Origin: Lamellibrachia columna
Lineage: Eukaryota > Annelida > Polychaeta > Sabellida > Siboglinidae
NCBI GenBank assembly: GCA_963662155.1
Contig: OY759263.1
Location: forward strand, 3,807,541-3,871,540
DNA: 64,000 nt
Direction of reading: 5' to 3'
Shown piece by piece: positions 23,901 to 35,149 of this stretch (positions within the stretch are counted from its first letter, which is position 1; each line of letters starts with the position of its first letter). The position numbers and the translations under genes are program-made. The notes below the pieces were generated by a model. That model was not told where the DNA came from and did no database searches. It saw only the letters and a program-made list of their open reading frames with translations.

Positions 23901-25400
23901 TAAGAACGTGTATATTTAACCATGTCCTTTTATGTGTTTCAGGAATGTGAGGTAGTTGGCACTTGTATTGGGTAACAAGGGGTAATCAACTGGGTGGGGG
24001 TAATTAATTTCAATCGTGTAGAATAGGTTTGCTAAGCGCTGTGTTTCTGAAGTGTAAAGTTAATGTACAGGGAGTCCCAATAGTCGTTTGTTATGCTTCG
24101 TGGAAAACAAGCAGGCGTGACGGCAAGGAAAGTGTGAGAGTAGGTAGGCCAATCAGTTGTTTGTTAGGAAATTCCGTTAGCCAATTAGGAAAAAGTTAGG
24201 CATGTGCAAAACTACTTGTGATCGGCCACTCATTCGTGCGACACTTGAAAGGAAAAGGACTTCGGTTGGAGAAACTATGCAGCAGGACATTGATACAAGA
24301 TTTCGCCGGCTTGAGGCTGACAAGTTTGCGACAGCAAGTTACGTGCAGAGGGAAAAACCGTCAGTGATCGTCGCAGCGTTGCACAGACCGAAAGACGGGC
24401 TGGCGAATGTACACGCGTGGAAACACCGAGGGATGTCAGACGTACCTGCTTCCTGATAGTGTCCATCCCAATACATACATATGTTTATGCACAAACATTA
24501 CCAAAACATAATTCCTATTGTTAAGGTAATCGTTCTTTAACTTAATAAGTAATATTATGCATATCTATTGAACTTTAATACATTTTTCTACAGAACTCAT
24601 GAACCAATCAACCAACCAATGCTACATGGAAAAAATGTCAGATGGTGTGCAGTACTGCCACTGTGAAATGGCTTCCTTTTATTGTTGCATTAGCATCAGT
24701 CACAAATGTCACACAGATTACAGGAACAGCTTAAAGTCAGTCAGGATGGGATCCACACATGCCTAAGCCATGGAGCCTTAGTATAGAAGCCATGCATAAT
24801 TATACTGGAAACCCTGCACACTTGACCAGACTACCAGGCAGGGTGGGATCCACACATGCCCAAGGCAAGGAGCCTTAGTACAGAACCTCACTAATTATAT
24901 TGGGAACCCTGCACCCTTGACTAACAGGCAAACAATACAATCTGGTAATCACAGTGGCCAGGTGGTGCTATGAACAAGTGTGGACAAATGATAAAATAGT
25001 AATTTAGCTAGTGTTAATGTACTACGTATAATAACTCCAAATGAAAAAAGTATATGAAAGAAGGATAAAACAATATAATAATATTATGCACACAACATTA
25101 AAATAATTATTAGTGTAACGTCTTGGTAATTAAAACATACATGGAAAGTGACATACATTCAAGTTATTACCCGTAATCTAGATTATAATGTTGTGTCTTT
25201 AAAAGTTTCTTAAATGAGTCTTCAAATTTTTTTTAAAGAAAAATCTACATAACTCTTAGCTGAATAGTTTCGCTCGTCTAACTGTCAATGTCAAGATGAT
25301 AATATTTTTTTCCAATGAGAGTTTTCGGTTATATTTCAACTGAATTACAACGTACACATTTCTTCGAAAAGCGCACGTATTTTTTTTGGGGGGTTACAAA
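23901..25400. other. No gene seen
   Basis: An 84-codon plus-strand ORF (24202-24456; MCKTTCDRPLIR..., includes ETMQQDIDTRFRRLEADKFA) has no recognisable domain. A 97-bp imperfect duplication lies at 24743-24935. The rest is AT-rich. Confidence 0.35.
24743..24935. repeat. 97-bp imperfect tandem duplication
   Basis: Two copies sharing tgggatccacacatgcc, ggagccttagta and aattata...gggaaccctgcac. Confidence 0.75.
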
Positions 25401-25411
25401 ATCTACAGGCG

Positions 25412-25687
25412 TTACGTTACCCTAAACATATAATATTCGTATACAACAGTCACGTACGTACATCGCTTGGGAATGACAGCGATGTTGAGCTCAAGAAAGC
25501 TGATCAGCTGAAAACGTTTACGCTTGATCCACCAGCGAAGTTTGGGGTCGGTGGCCGCATATGGTCGTTGTAGATGCTCAGCGATTTTGTCATATTTCGC
25601 CTCTGATATGACTTTCGAATTTTGAACTAATAGCAAATTGGTCACTACTTCGGACATGCAAGTCTTATGATCATTAGCAATATTCAA
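25412..25687 (-). pseudogene. Possible fragment of a KRBA2-like, integrase-related transposon ORF
   Basis: The 91-aa frame contains SEVVTNLLLVQNSKVISEA, YDKIAEHLQ, DPKLRWWIKRKRFQLI and NIAVIPKR. The pattern (K.YD.I...L, then D...R.W.K.K.F.L....L.....VIP) resembles, from memory, the N-terminal domain of invertebrate KRBA2-like proteins that precede an integrase core. No integrase core is visible nearby. It could equally be an unrelated exon. Confidence 0.35.
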
Positions 25688-25946
25688 ACGATACGATGTT
25701 TACTATAGCATAGTATAAGGTCAAACGTAACAATTGTTATTCGAGAAGATAATTCAATCAATCAAACATTTAACACGAAATAATTTATCGCAAACAATCT
25801 AATAGAATGATCATTAAATGTACGCAAACGAAAAGCCAGTCAAGCACGTGTAATGAAATAAACCACACATATGCAACACGAACAATGTACGTCTCACCAC
25901 TCCGAATATTGCCGAGCGACTGACAGATCTATCATCTCCACTTGGG

Positions 25947-26008
25947 CGGGCATTGTGGGATTCCCACAATGACCCGCGAGACATCCGGGGCAATTCTAGA
26001 ATCGCCCC
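25947..26008. promoter_or_regulatory. Two adjacent palindromes, one resembling a ZNF143/Staf site
   Basis: CATTGTGGGA-T-TCCCACAATG (25951-25971) is a perfect 10-bp-arm palindrome, extended by cggg/cccg with one extra base. The plus strand ttcccacaatgacccgcg fits the ZNF143/Staf consensus as I recall it at nearly every position. A second near-perfect palindrome, GGGGCAATTCTAGAATCGCCCC, follows at 25987-26008. Such pairs occur in divergent promoters, and the plus-strand gene starts 0.8 kb away. Function is inferred. Confidence 0.35.
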
Positions 26009-26426
26009 ACAATTCACTTTGCCCTGTACAATAACATTATACCTATTGGCTATGGCAAAGCTATGACCCGAATTGAGTCATAGAACAGCATTATGCATTT
26101 CTTGTTATTAGCTTATTTATATAGTTCTCGATGTTTGGTATTATACAATTTTTAATGTTACTGCATACTGTTGGTTGATCTGACTTTAAATTGTTGATAA
26201 TGATGGGAGATTGGCCCCACAAACGGGTGGGATGTTGAGACCCCTGTCACACCCCACTCAATGGGAGAGACCACCCTATGCCATAACAAAGTGGTTCTTT
26301 TTTATATTGATAACTTGTCATTGAAATAACAGAAACTGATGTCACATTTCTTTAATGACAAAACATTAATTATTTACTTTTCCATAGGTCATCAAAATAT
26401 ATTTGTTTGCTTTTATATTTCCTCTA

Positions 26427-26602
26427 CAGTGGACTCCTCTTTACAGAATCACAGGTAATATGATGCTAAGCAACCGCTCAGTAAAATCAAATAGACTGAC
26501 AGGGATGGAATCATTCCCTATTCCTGCTCTATTAAAGTGTGCGCTGCTTAACAGAATCAAATTGCTATGACCCGAAGTGATTCTGTTAAATCGAATCCAC
26601 TG
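26427..26602. mobile_element. 176-bp MITE with CAGTGGA termini and TA target duplication
   Basis: The ends are inverted repeats: CAGTGGACTCCTCTTTACAG on the left and, read from the right, CAGTGGATTCGATTTAACAG, both followed by AATCAC. TA flanks each end. There is no coding capacity. Confidence 0.75.
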
Positions 26603-26833
26603 TATATAAGTAGTAGTAGTTCTAGTTTGCCATTAAACATGCATGTGTGACAGTCTGATTGAAATTGAACAACATTTCATGCCATGCCTCCAGTAACAAC
26701 TTGACAACTTGCTGGGGAAATTGGATGCCCTAATCTAATGCTATTACCTGGCTAGGCTGGATTTACTACTTCTAAATGTCTGCTGCTTTATTTGATGATG
26801 CTGCAAAACGTCTGCTGTCTCTTTTGCTTGTAG

Positions 26834-28119
26834 TCATGGCGTCGATCCCGTGTGCAGCCTATCAAGTAGGCCACCTCCATGGCACGTTGAGACGTGAACA
26901 TCACAGTCGTATGCTAGCAATGTCAATGTCTCGGCATGGCATCTTTGAGGAAAAACGCAGTATGTATACAGGTTAGGGCCACAGGAAACCTTTGCGCAAC
27001 AGATCAATATTCTAAATCACTTAAATAATTTAATTGACTGAGTGCAAACAAATTGCTACACATTTTTTGGTGAAAAGATGCCACAGCACAAAATTGTAAT
27101 AGCATGTTCAGAAACCACAGTGTGTATCATTTACTTGATAACAAACTATAAAAAAACTGCTGCATGGTGTTACAAGGTTGATTTTTCCAGTTTCTTGTTT
27201 TACTGGAACCAATGTTCTGCTGCATACCTGGCATAATTTGTTCTTGTTTTGTCAGCATCAGTTCTTTGCTATATAGCCCATATTGTTCATGAACCATCTC
27301 ACTGCGTCGCTGTCCACCATTCGTCATCTTTAAGACTACTGCTCCTTCTGGGGGCGACATCACTTAGTCTATTCCACTCTCGGCTGTTCACCCCTGCCCT
27401 TTTGACAACTTTATGTCAACATCTTGGTTAATTTGATTGGATAGTTTTGCCTGTGACACTCCATAAGATGGTGTCTGTCTGTTACAGGTGTTCAACTTCC
27501 GGTGTTGTTGATGCTGACAAACTCTGTGAGCCGACTGGTTCATGACATGTGGGCGTGGTCTCCATCATGGATACGCTCAACCAACACTAAGTACGCTTAT
27601 ATGGTGATACAATAAAACACATTATTTTGTATTGAAACCAAAGCTCAGCAGTGCACAAAAAGAGTTACACAGTTTCTAGTTGGCTTAACAATTCCAGTTG
27701 TTAACTTCCCAGAAATATATTATGTATTATAGTGGCTGAACTATTTTCAATTGAGTAGTTTTAATGATAAAACTAACTAGAAAAAAAATAATATTCTGTG
27801 TGAAGAAAGCTTTGGATATGCTCAACATGAGGACATCCAAGAAATATGTCCAGAAGTTGGCTTGGATTGCTGAACCACTGTGGGGGGGGGGGTTGTTTGT
27901 TCCTAAATTATGGGATGTAGGGGTTGGCCCCCAAAACAGGTGGGAGATGGGAGGTTAATACCCATACCACCCCACCCTCTATTTACCAGGTTCAAGTGTG
28001 GACTTATCTCGCTTGCCCCCACCATGTAGCACTGATGCTGGGAATGTTTCTAAAGACATATTAACGATTATTGCAGGTTTCCGGCCAAAGATGTGACCAG
28101 CGACAACAGTCCTGAATAG
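26834..28119 (+). CDS. Small three-exon gene, product not recognised
   Basis: Exons 26834-26971, 27488-27590 and 28077-28119 join in phase (1, then 2) through tag|TC...ACAG|GTTAGG, acag|GT...CTAA|GTACGC and gcag|G borders. The product is at least 93 aa if it starts at the ATG 26836 (MASIPCAAYQVGHLHGTLRR). It contains SMSRHGIFEEKRSMYTG, a hydrophobic VQLPVLLMLTNSVSRLV segment, and a short polar tail ending TSDNSPE. The first exon begins behind an acceptor-like tag, so earlier coding exons may exist. The phase agreement of three exons and the following poly(A) signal at 28982 support a real gene. I cannot assign a family; a single-span membrane or mitochondrial protein is possible. Confidence 0.55.
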
Positions 28120-28981
28120 ATTGCGTGACTGTTCCATTCATGCTAGCTGGAATAGGTAGTTGTTGATGTGGAAGGAAGCAGTCTCTTTATGAAGCAAGCC
28201 TTCCTCTTGGGACATTCTGCCTAGCGAAACAGTTGAATTAACATTTGGATTATGCAACTGTTGTTCTTCATTTGTGGTAGAAATGCCTAGGAACATGTGG
28301 CAGCCAGTGTGCTGTACACTTGTCTTCATTGTGTGTTTCAGTTGACATTATATGTGGAGCTGTTCCAGCTAGTCAGCATGTTTAAATGAAGGCAGTTGAT
28401 AACATTCCTGCCCATTTATGTGTTAGTGAAGTAGACGTGCCTATAGACTTTTTTATTTCCTTGCAGAAATTAGCAAGTAGTTATTTCTGTTTACCACCAG
28501 TAACTTATTTTTCATTTTAAAATTAATGTTTTCAGTTGTTATTGAAAGAAAATCGTTCAGTTGTGGTTTTTGTTGCGCAAGATGCAAGTTTTTATCTAGC
28601 TACTTGCCATTTATTATTAACAATTTATTTTAGACTTGTAACTTTGCCAATGGACAATTTTGTGAATACGGAACTTTTGTAATCTTCATTAACATACATG
28701 GAGAATGTTGCCTGAATTAGGACTGCTCAAGTTGACGTCCAATTTCCTGTGTACACTGTATTCGTGTTGTTGGATACAGGACTTGTGTTGACATTACCAA
28801 TTCTGTGAATCGGAATTCAGCAATGTGGAATTTTTGTGATGGTAACTAAATGTGTTGAAATGGTGTCACTGTAAATGGTGTAATAGTTCTACCACTAACT
28901 GAGTGCTTGTAACGTGTATGATTGCACATGAAAAACATACACAAGGTAAATCATTGTAATATTTCATCAATGTACTATGTT

Positions 28982-28987
28982 AATAAA
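28982..28987 (+). promoter_or_regulatory. Poly(A) signal AATAAA
   Basis: Lies 0.86 kb after the stop of the plus-strand three-exon gene, 305 bp from the poly(A) signal of the convergent CMC1 gene. Confidence 0.5.
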
Positions 28988-29291
28988 ATCATTATTAATA
29001 TACACTTGGGTTTCGTTATATTCAGTATTAGACGTTTACTTCTAAAGAACATCTGGCTGACTTGCTTGCCTTTCGTCATAGCAAAGTCAGGCAGCAACGA
29101 AGGCTGTGCAAGTTGGCTGAACTATTTTGAGAATAACACCAAGTTTGTGAGAGGTAAATAACATGTCTAATGCAACAATCCAAGAAACTGGAACATGCAT
29201 TGCTGGAAGCATATAGGAAAAAGAGGTAGTAAACCTTTTGGGTAGAATGTTCAACCGTTTATGACACCTGTAGAAAACATGTCTGGCAAAG

Positions 29292-29297
29292 TTTATT
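29292..29297 (-). promoter_or_regulatory. CMC1: Poly(A) signal AATAAA of CMC1
   Basis: TTTATT on the plus strand (AATAAA on the minus strand), 72 bp after the CMC1 stop codon. Confidence 0.6.
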
Positions 29298-29368
29298 TAC
29301 ACGTCAAAGACAATAATTGATGAGGTTCTGAAAGTAGTGTGTTTTCTATGTGCTGCCATGGCAATCTG

Positions 29369-31141
29369 TTAGATTTCATATCGCTTGATCTTGTGTCCAA
29401 CGCCCGTCCGCCTGTAGTCCGCCCGGTCCTTCAGGTACTGTTCTCGGCACTTTGCATTCACCTCCGGATCCTGGAACCTTGTGGCAGAAAATATATACGT
29501 CAGCGCCTTTTGCACACTGTATTTCAAATAACTGACACAACGGAGAACCACAACTATTAATCTGCATTTGTCATTTGAAACATGGAAGCGAGCAACGTTT
29601 TCAAAATCGAGTATTTTTGTAGCAACACATCTGGTTGGTTGATATGCCAAGTGAACAAAGTACAAATCCAAGGGTGATAATACTACCACGAGGATGCTTA
29701 AAGGGACCGCTCAACAATTAAATAACACCAGGCAATTTTTAATATTCCTGCTAGGTCTAACCCCCTTGATAATAATGCAATGCTTGTAATTCTCCCATTT
29801 ACAAAGCAAAGGTTACATTGGTAAGTATGGATTACTGATTCATGGAACAATGGAGTAATTTACAGTGTATTGTTCCCACAAAGCCGTGTGGATTACTGAA
29901 AAAAATGACTATCAAAGAACGGATGAAGGAGACATGACTGCACTAGTATTGACTACCTCCATAATAACCTACAGCCATTCACACTTTCACAAGTTAACCG
30001 ATGTAACGATCTAACTTTTTCTACGGCCATTCACACTTTCACAAGTTACCCGATGTTATGATCATAGTCAATTCTTTCAATGATTTCATAAAAAATTTGC
30101 ACTCTTATCAAGTCTTGGTAAACTGACTGCACATATATTATTATTACTATTATTATTACTACTCACACACTACATATAAGAAGAACTTGATTAGTGATGG
30201 GCTAAATAAAGCATGGAAGTTGCTTTAAAAACATGGAGCAACTACCAAATCATCCTCACGCCCTCATGGTCATAATGTTGTGTAGTGTATCTACTGACCA
30301 CCCCAACAGTAAGCTTTAAGTAAAGTTCTGTAGAATAATGTTAACATTTCTCTTTCTACGTGGAGCTTTTTTGCATAGTAACTTTGGTGAGTCCAACATA
30401 TTCTGTGAGCTAGGCTTTGCACAGTGCACACGTGATCAACTCTTAAGATTTCTGGGGTTTTCATGATTTCTGAGAAATTGCTCTATGTTACCACTGACAT
30501 AACTGCCATCTTGCACAATCTAAATGGCTGGTCAGTATATAGTTTCTAAATTACATTGGCTGGTTCTCATTCTAGGTTACAGAATATGCTATTTAGGTTT
30601 TAAATTTAACAAACTCAATTCCATTCTTCAAGGATTTTCAAGCTTCGTACCAACACTTCTGAACTTACCATTTGAGAAGACATTCCTGCATTGCTTTGTT
30701 TTGCTTGCGGCATTTAAACGGCAGCATGAATCCAGCCTGTTTACCACAGACACTGAACTCTGAAAATAACATTTACAATAATCATTAAGTATTACAGAGA
30801 TATGGACATGACAGATAAGGTCTGGCACCATTGTAACAGAGCCAATTCCAATAAGATGCTGCTTAGAACATAGTTTTGAGTACATAAACAACACAACCAT
30901 CTCAACAGAATGATTCTAGTTAATCCACTGTGCAAAAGTGTTATTCCTTCAGATGCAGCTGTTACATTTTTCATACGTTTATAAAACTTACTGCATTGAC
31001 AACATATTTGAGCTTCTAAGTAGATGGCAATGGTGGTACCTTTGATAAGATCAGAACATTTCTCCCTTGAGACTTCTTTCACAATTTTTGGTATAAGAAT
31101 ATCAGTCTCAACATGACGGAGTGAGCGGTTATCTGGATCTC
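29369..31141 (-). CDS. CMC1: CMC1, twin-CX9C cytochrome c oxidase assembly protein, first exon not located
   Basis: Three exons are visible: 31141-31040, 30759-30669 and 29477-29369, with phases that match. They encode DPDNRSLRHVETDILIPKIV, KEVSREKCSDLIKEFSVCGK, FKCRKQNKAMQECLLKWFQD and ...CREQYLKDRADYRRTGVGHK, ending KRYEI. Both CX9C motifs are present: C-SDLIKEFSV-C (spanning an intron) and C-RKQNKAMQE-C, the signature of Mia40-oxidised intermembrane-space proteins. The order DP...LRHVE.D.LIPK is typical of CMC1, which binds copper and stabilises COX1 during complex IV assembly. The start codon and a few residues must lie in an exon beyond 31150, which I could not identify; the visible first exon begins at phase 1. 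Confidence 0.92.
29478..30668 (-). other. CMC1 intron with old repeats
   Basis: The ~1.2-kb intron holds a doubled segment gccattcacactttcacaag (near 29975 and 30027) and sequence near 30060-30180 that resembles 45700-45810 in PSMD14 intron 3 (tttgcactcttat...gactgcacatat), an interspersed repeat shared between the two genes. Confidence 0.45.
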
Positions 31142-31559
31142 CTGCAATGAATACGATTTAATTACAATTTAATGAACTCAGTAAGCATCATTGGTTGTAC
31201 AATGACAATGCATTATTTGCTGACACAACAATTTGTTCTTGTTGCCATGGATACATCACTACTTTAACCAGTTTAAAGTAGAAAATTATGTGTCATGTAT
31301 CTGTCGACTACTGCACGAGAATTACTGTTATGTTAGTTTTATATTATGCACTAGAGACGGCACGGGTTACTTCGGGTAGCCTATAGACTAATCCCACTGT
31401 TAGTCACTTCAACAAAAACTTCATCATCCTGCGACCATTCATATGCAAGTGCAACTTTTAATCTGCATGATATTGTGTTCGAATTTGCTTGATTTCTTAG
31501 TACATAATAATGATTATATAAATAATTGTGACACTGTAGTTTCACTAATAATAGTAATA

Positions 31560-32300
31560 AACTTCGATGGCGCCTAGGGCCTATATCCTCGGGAACCTGA
31601 GCTCAGAGGCGCAACAAAACAGAATCATTGAGCATAATCATGAACGTGCAAAAGTCATTATCAGAATGGGGGACAACCAAAGATTTGGTGGAAATACAAT
31701 TTGGAATAAATATGTCTTGAGTTTTTTTGGAAGGTAGCTATAGTTTCAGATGTTCCCAAAGTGATGGGAGTTCATTCCAGACCCTAGGAGCAGTGACAGA
31801 GAAAGTGATGGGAGTTCATTCCAGACCCTAGGAGCAGTGACAGAGAAAGAATGTTTGCCCAAATTCAGTTTATTTTTAGGAACAATAAGTTGTGAAATGG
31901 ATGACCTGAGCTGCCGAGGGATTTTTTAAAGATGCAGGAGACTAGCCAAGTAGGGTGGTTATTGTGTAGATAGACCATGATATGTAAGTGTGGACAGTTT
32001 AAAATTTATTTGATAAGTAACAGGAAGTCAGTGTAACTGTTTAGGTAGTGGCAGTGATGGTGAAAAATGAAGCGCCTCAAGTTTACCTTAGTTTCTATTA
32101 GCAATGCTATTTAGTAGTGAGTTACAGTAGTCAAGGCGGTTACTAATTAGTGCTGTTGATAATGTTTTAACAGTAGATAAAGATAGGCAGCTAGCTTTTA
32201 AAACAACAGGACAGGTGTCAGTCACCATTGGGAAAACATGATGAAAACTGTCTATGGTGTAAGTGTATACTAGCAATAACATTGGAGAGAACATCAGTGA
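31560..32300 (-). mobile_element. L2/CR1-like LINE fragment, RT C-terminus and 3' end
   Basis: The minus strand reads LSLSTVKTLSTALISNRLDY-CNSLLNSIANRN (32200-32088), then after frame changes LTSC...SNKF, TLLG, PSAAQVIHFT, and LIVPKNKLNLGKHSFSVTAP-RVWNELPS, TSETIATFQKN. This is the standard RLDYCNSLL...APRVWNELP...T...FKK end of L2/CR1 LINEs. A 44-bp segment in it (31758-31845) is duplicated in tandem. It may lie at the 3' side of the Jockey-like element at 32615, but the two are different families. Confidence 0.8.
31758..31845. repeat. 44-bp tandem duplication inside the L2-like fragment
   Basis: Two exact copies of a 44-bp block starting aaagtgatgggagttcattc. It repeats the VTAPRVWNELPS coding segment, so it arose after the element inserted. 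Confidence 0.9.
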
Positions 32301-32614
32301 ACTGACTTAGGGCTGTGGACAGGTGTCAGTGACAATCTGGAAGGCAACAAAAGGTTAGGCAAGGATTTCTTTGTGGAACACTTGGAGTTAATATTAAGAA
32401 TACAGGTGTAGTTACTAGCTGGATTGGCCAGTTAAAAGTTCCCCTTCTTGCAATTTAATTATGCAGGCTCTGGCTCAACATTGAAGAAGATATCAACTAA
32501 GTTCAGGTGTGTTTTATGTGTTGTTTTCGCCTGTACGCGTGTAAGCCTGTGTGCAAGTATACAAATTGAAAAGTTTAATTGTGATAGCATGAACTGTGTT
32601 ATGCTCATTCATAA

Positions 32615-34871
32615 TTTATTTAATTTAGTTGGTATATATAGCAATTTAGGAAAGTGCATGTGTAATTATATTTTTGTAGCATGTAATTTTTGGCATAACT
32701 TGAAAAGCCTTTCAAACTATGAGTCACTATGTTGTCTATAACTAAATCAGGGATATTGTTTATAACATGTGGCAAGTTGTATTTAAGAAATGTTTTGCAA
32801 ATTCATGTTTAGTTCTGTAAGTATGTAGTTCAGTTGTTCTCCTAGTATTATAGTTGTGAATGTATTTATTTGGGGTTATTTGCCAGTTTAATAAGTAGAC
32901 AGGTAGATTTTGATGTCTACATTTGTAATAAAATTTAAGTTCTTGTAGTTTTAGTTAGTCTTCTACTTTTAGTGTGTTGAGTTTTTTTAAAAGTGGTTCT
33001 GTGTGTGAATTGTATTTGCTTAATGTTATAATTCGTACTGCTTTCTTTTGTATTTTCACTAATCTGTTTCTTTGATATCCCCATGTCGTAATACAGTAAT
33101 TAATATGAGGTAATATCAATGCATTGTATAACATAATTTTTATTTCTAAAGGTAATACATGTTTTAATCTGTTTAGTATTCCTATAGTTTTGAAACACTT
33201 ATTTGAGATTTTTTCCGTGTGTTTTTTCCAATTTAAGTTAGTATCTATAGTTAAGCCTAGGTAGTTAAATTCTTCCACTTTCTCAATATCTATATTATTT
33301 ATTTTGAGAGATAATGTCTGTGTAGTTTTGTTTGGCATTTGGAAGGTCATATATTTAGATTTACTTTTATTTAGTGATAGCTTATTTATATTAAGCCACT
33401 CAACTATTTTGAGTTCTTCATTTATTACTGATTCTGTACTTTTATTTTGGACACTATCTCTGAAAGTTTCAACAGTGCTAAATAAAGTGCTATCATCAGC
33501 ATATATTATAAAGTTAAACATTTGGCTGGATTGTGAGAAATCATTTATATATAATAGTAAATAATAGTGGTCCAAGGATGGACCCTTGTGGTACTCCAAC
33601 TTTAATGAGTAAAGTTTCAGATGTGGTATCATAAAATTCGGTGTACTGTTTACGGTTGTTTAAATAGCTTTTAAATAAAAGAAGAGTTTTACCATCTAAG
33701 CCATAGTATCTTAATTTATTTAGTAATATTGAATGGTCAATAGTATCAAATGCCTTGGAAAGGTCAAGAAAAATACTAATTGGTAAGTAATTTCTATCCA
33801 TTTTAGTAATGATTCTATCTACTAGTTCAAGCGATGCATATTCGGTTGAATGATTAGGTCTAAATCTGTACTGATTATCAACAATAAATAAGCAGATAAC
33901 TGATTGTGGATGATTTTCTCTAAGACTTTAGAAATAGTTGGAAGGAGAGGAATAGGCCTATAATTTTTTAATAATGTTGGGTCATCGTTCTTGAAAATTT
34001 GAATTACTTTTGCAATTTTAAGTTTATCAGGAAATATGCCTGTATTTATGACTTGGTTAATTACTAAGGTTAAGGATTTAATGATTGCGGGTTCAATTAT
34101 TTTCAGCAATTTTGAAGAAATGCCGTCGAATCCACTACTGTTTTTTGTTGGAAGATCATTTATTGTTTTCCTTACAGTTTCTTCATTAACATTCTTAAAT
34201 TTGAGGACAGATTTAACTTGTGTATTTAAATAGTAGTCATAGTTTTTATTTCCTTTATATTGAATGCTTTCTGCAATAGTTTGACCAATGTTTGTAAAAT
34301 AGTTATTGAATTTCTCTGCTATATCAGTTTTATCAGTAATACTAGTACCATTTTCTTTAAAAATTGTCGAGGATGTTTTCTTTCCTTTATTTTTTGAAAG
34401 AATTTCATTGATGGTTTTCCAAGTATTTCTTATGTCATTTTTGAAACGGTTAAATTGCGATTCAAAATAAATTTGTTTAACTGCACGAATATTTCTTTTT
34501 AATATGGAGTTGTATGTTTTGAGGATAGTGTTTGTGGTCTCATAATCTGGTGAATTAGGGTCAGACATTTTTAATTGTTTATAAAGTGCACGCATAATTT
34601 CTTCATGCATTATGTTATAATTTAGATTGGGGTCCTCATTTTTATGTTTATGTGGTTTGTTGTAACAGTTATGTGAATCTATTTCAATTTTGACTTTCTG
34701 CAAGACTTCTTCACTTTGTGTATTTATTTTTAAAATTTTTGGAGGAAATTCTATTTTTGGAATATTGTCTAGAAATAAAAAATAAGGTTGGTGGTCTGAA
34801 AATGTTTTTGTGAAAATCCCAGCAATGCTTTCTAATATGGATTTATTTAGCTTGCAAAAAAAGTTATCTAT
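32615..34871 (-). mobile_element. Jockey/CR1-superfamily LINE, 5'-truncated in the endonuclease
   Basis: From 34871 the minus strand starts inside the endonuclease C-terminus (TLIDNFFCKL...FSDHQPYFLFLDN). It continues through a long linker (QIYFESQFNRFKNDIRNTWK), reverse transcriptase (SSGFDGISSKLLKII, NYRPIPLLPTISKVLEKI, FRPNHSTEYASLELV, IFLDLSKAFDTIDHSILL, GVPQGSILGPLLF, FIIYADDSTLF) and C-terminus (FNYLGLTIDTNLNWKKH). Beyond a TAA at 32955 it runs on as LKLQELKFYYKCRHQNLPVY and FAKHFL to SLKGFSSYAKNYML, ending near 32615. The left break joins directly onto the 24-bp repeat at 34882. Confidence 0.88.
32955..34703 (-). pseudogene. Jockey-like reverse transcriptase ORF, frameshifted
   Basis: Three main segments (34703-33822, 33801-33541, 33632-32955) belong to one ancestral frame. 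Breaks: a shift near 33885 between HNQLSAYLL and DNQYRFRPNHS; one extra base near 33550 inside GPLLF...YINDF; a TAA at 32955 after LKVED; and a one-base loss near 32787. The catalytic YADDS is intact, but the ORF cannot give a whole enzyme. Confidence 0.85.
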
Positions 34872-34881
34872 CAGTGTTCCA

Positions 34882-35149
34882 TTGAGTGAGCCACAGCCCT
34901 ACTGACTGAGTGAGCCACAGCCCTACTGACTGAGTGAGCCATAGCCCTACTGACTGAGTGAGCCACAGCCCTACTGACTGAGTGAGCCACAGCCCTAATG
35001 ACTGAGTGAGCCACATCCCTACTGACTGAGTGAGCCACAGCCCTACTGACTGAGTGAGCCACAGCCCTACTGACTGAGTGAGCCACAGCCCTACTGACCG
35101 AGTGAGCCACAGCCCTACTGACTGAGTGAGCCACAGCCCTACTGACTGA
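34882..35149. repeat. 24-bp minisatellite, ~11 copies
   Basis: The unit gagtgagccacagccctact plus gact repeats with single-base variants and abuts the truncated end of the Jockey-like LINE. Confidence 0.95.

Noticed and set aside
26421..26440. Splice acceptor cctctacag before tggactcc
   Set aside because: It coincides with the left terminus of the 176-bp MITE.
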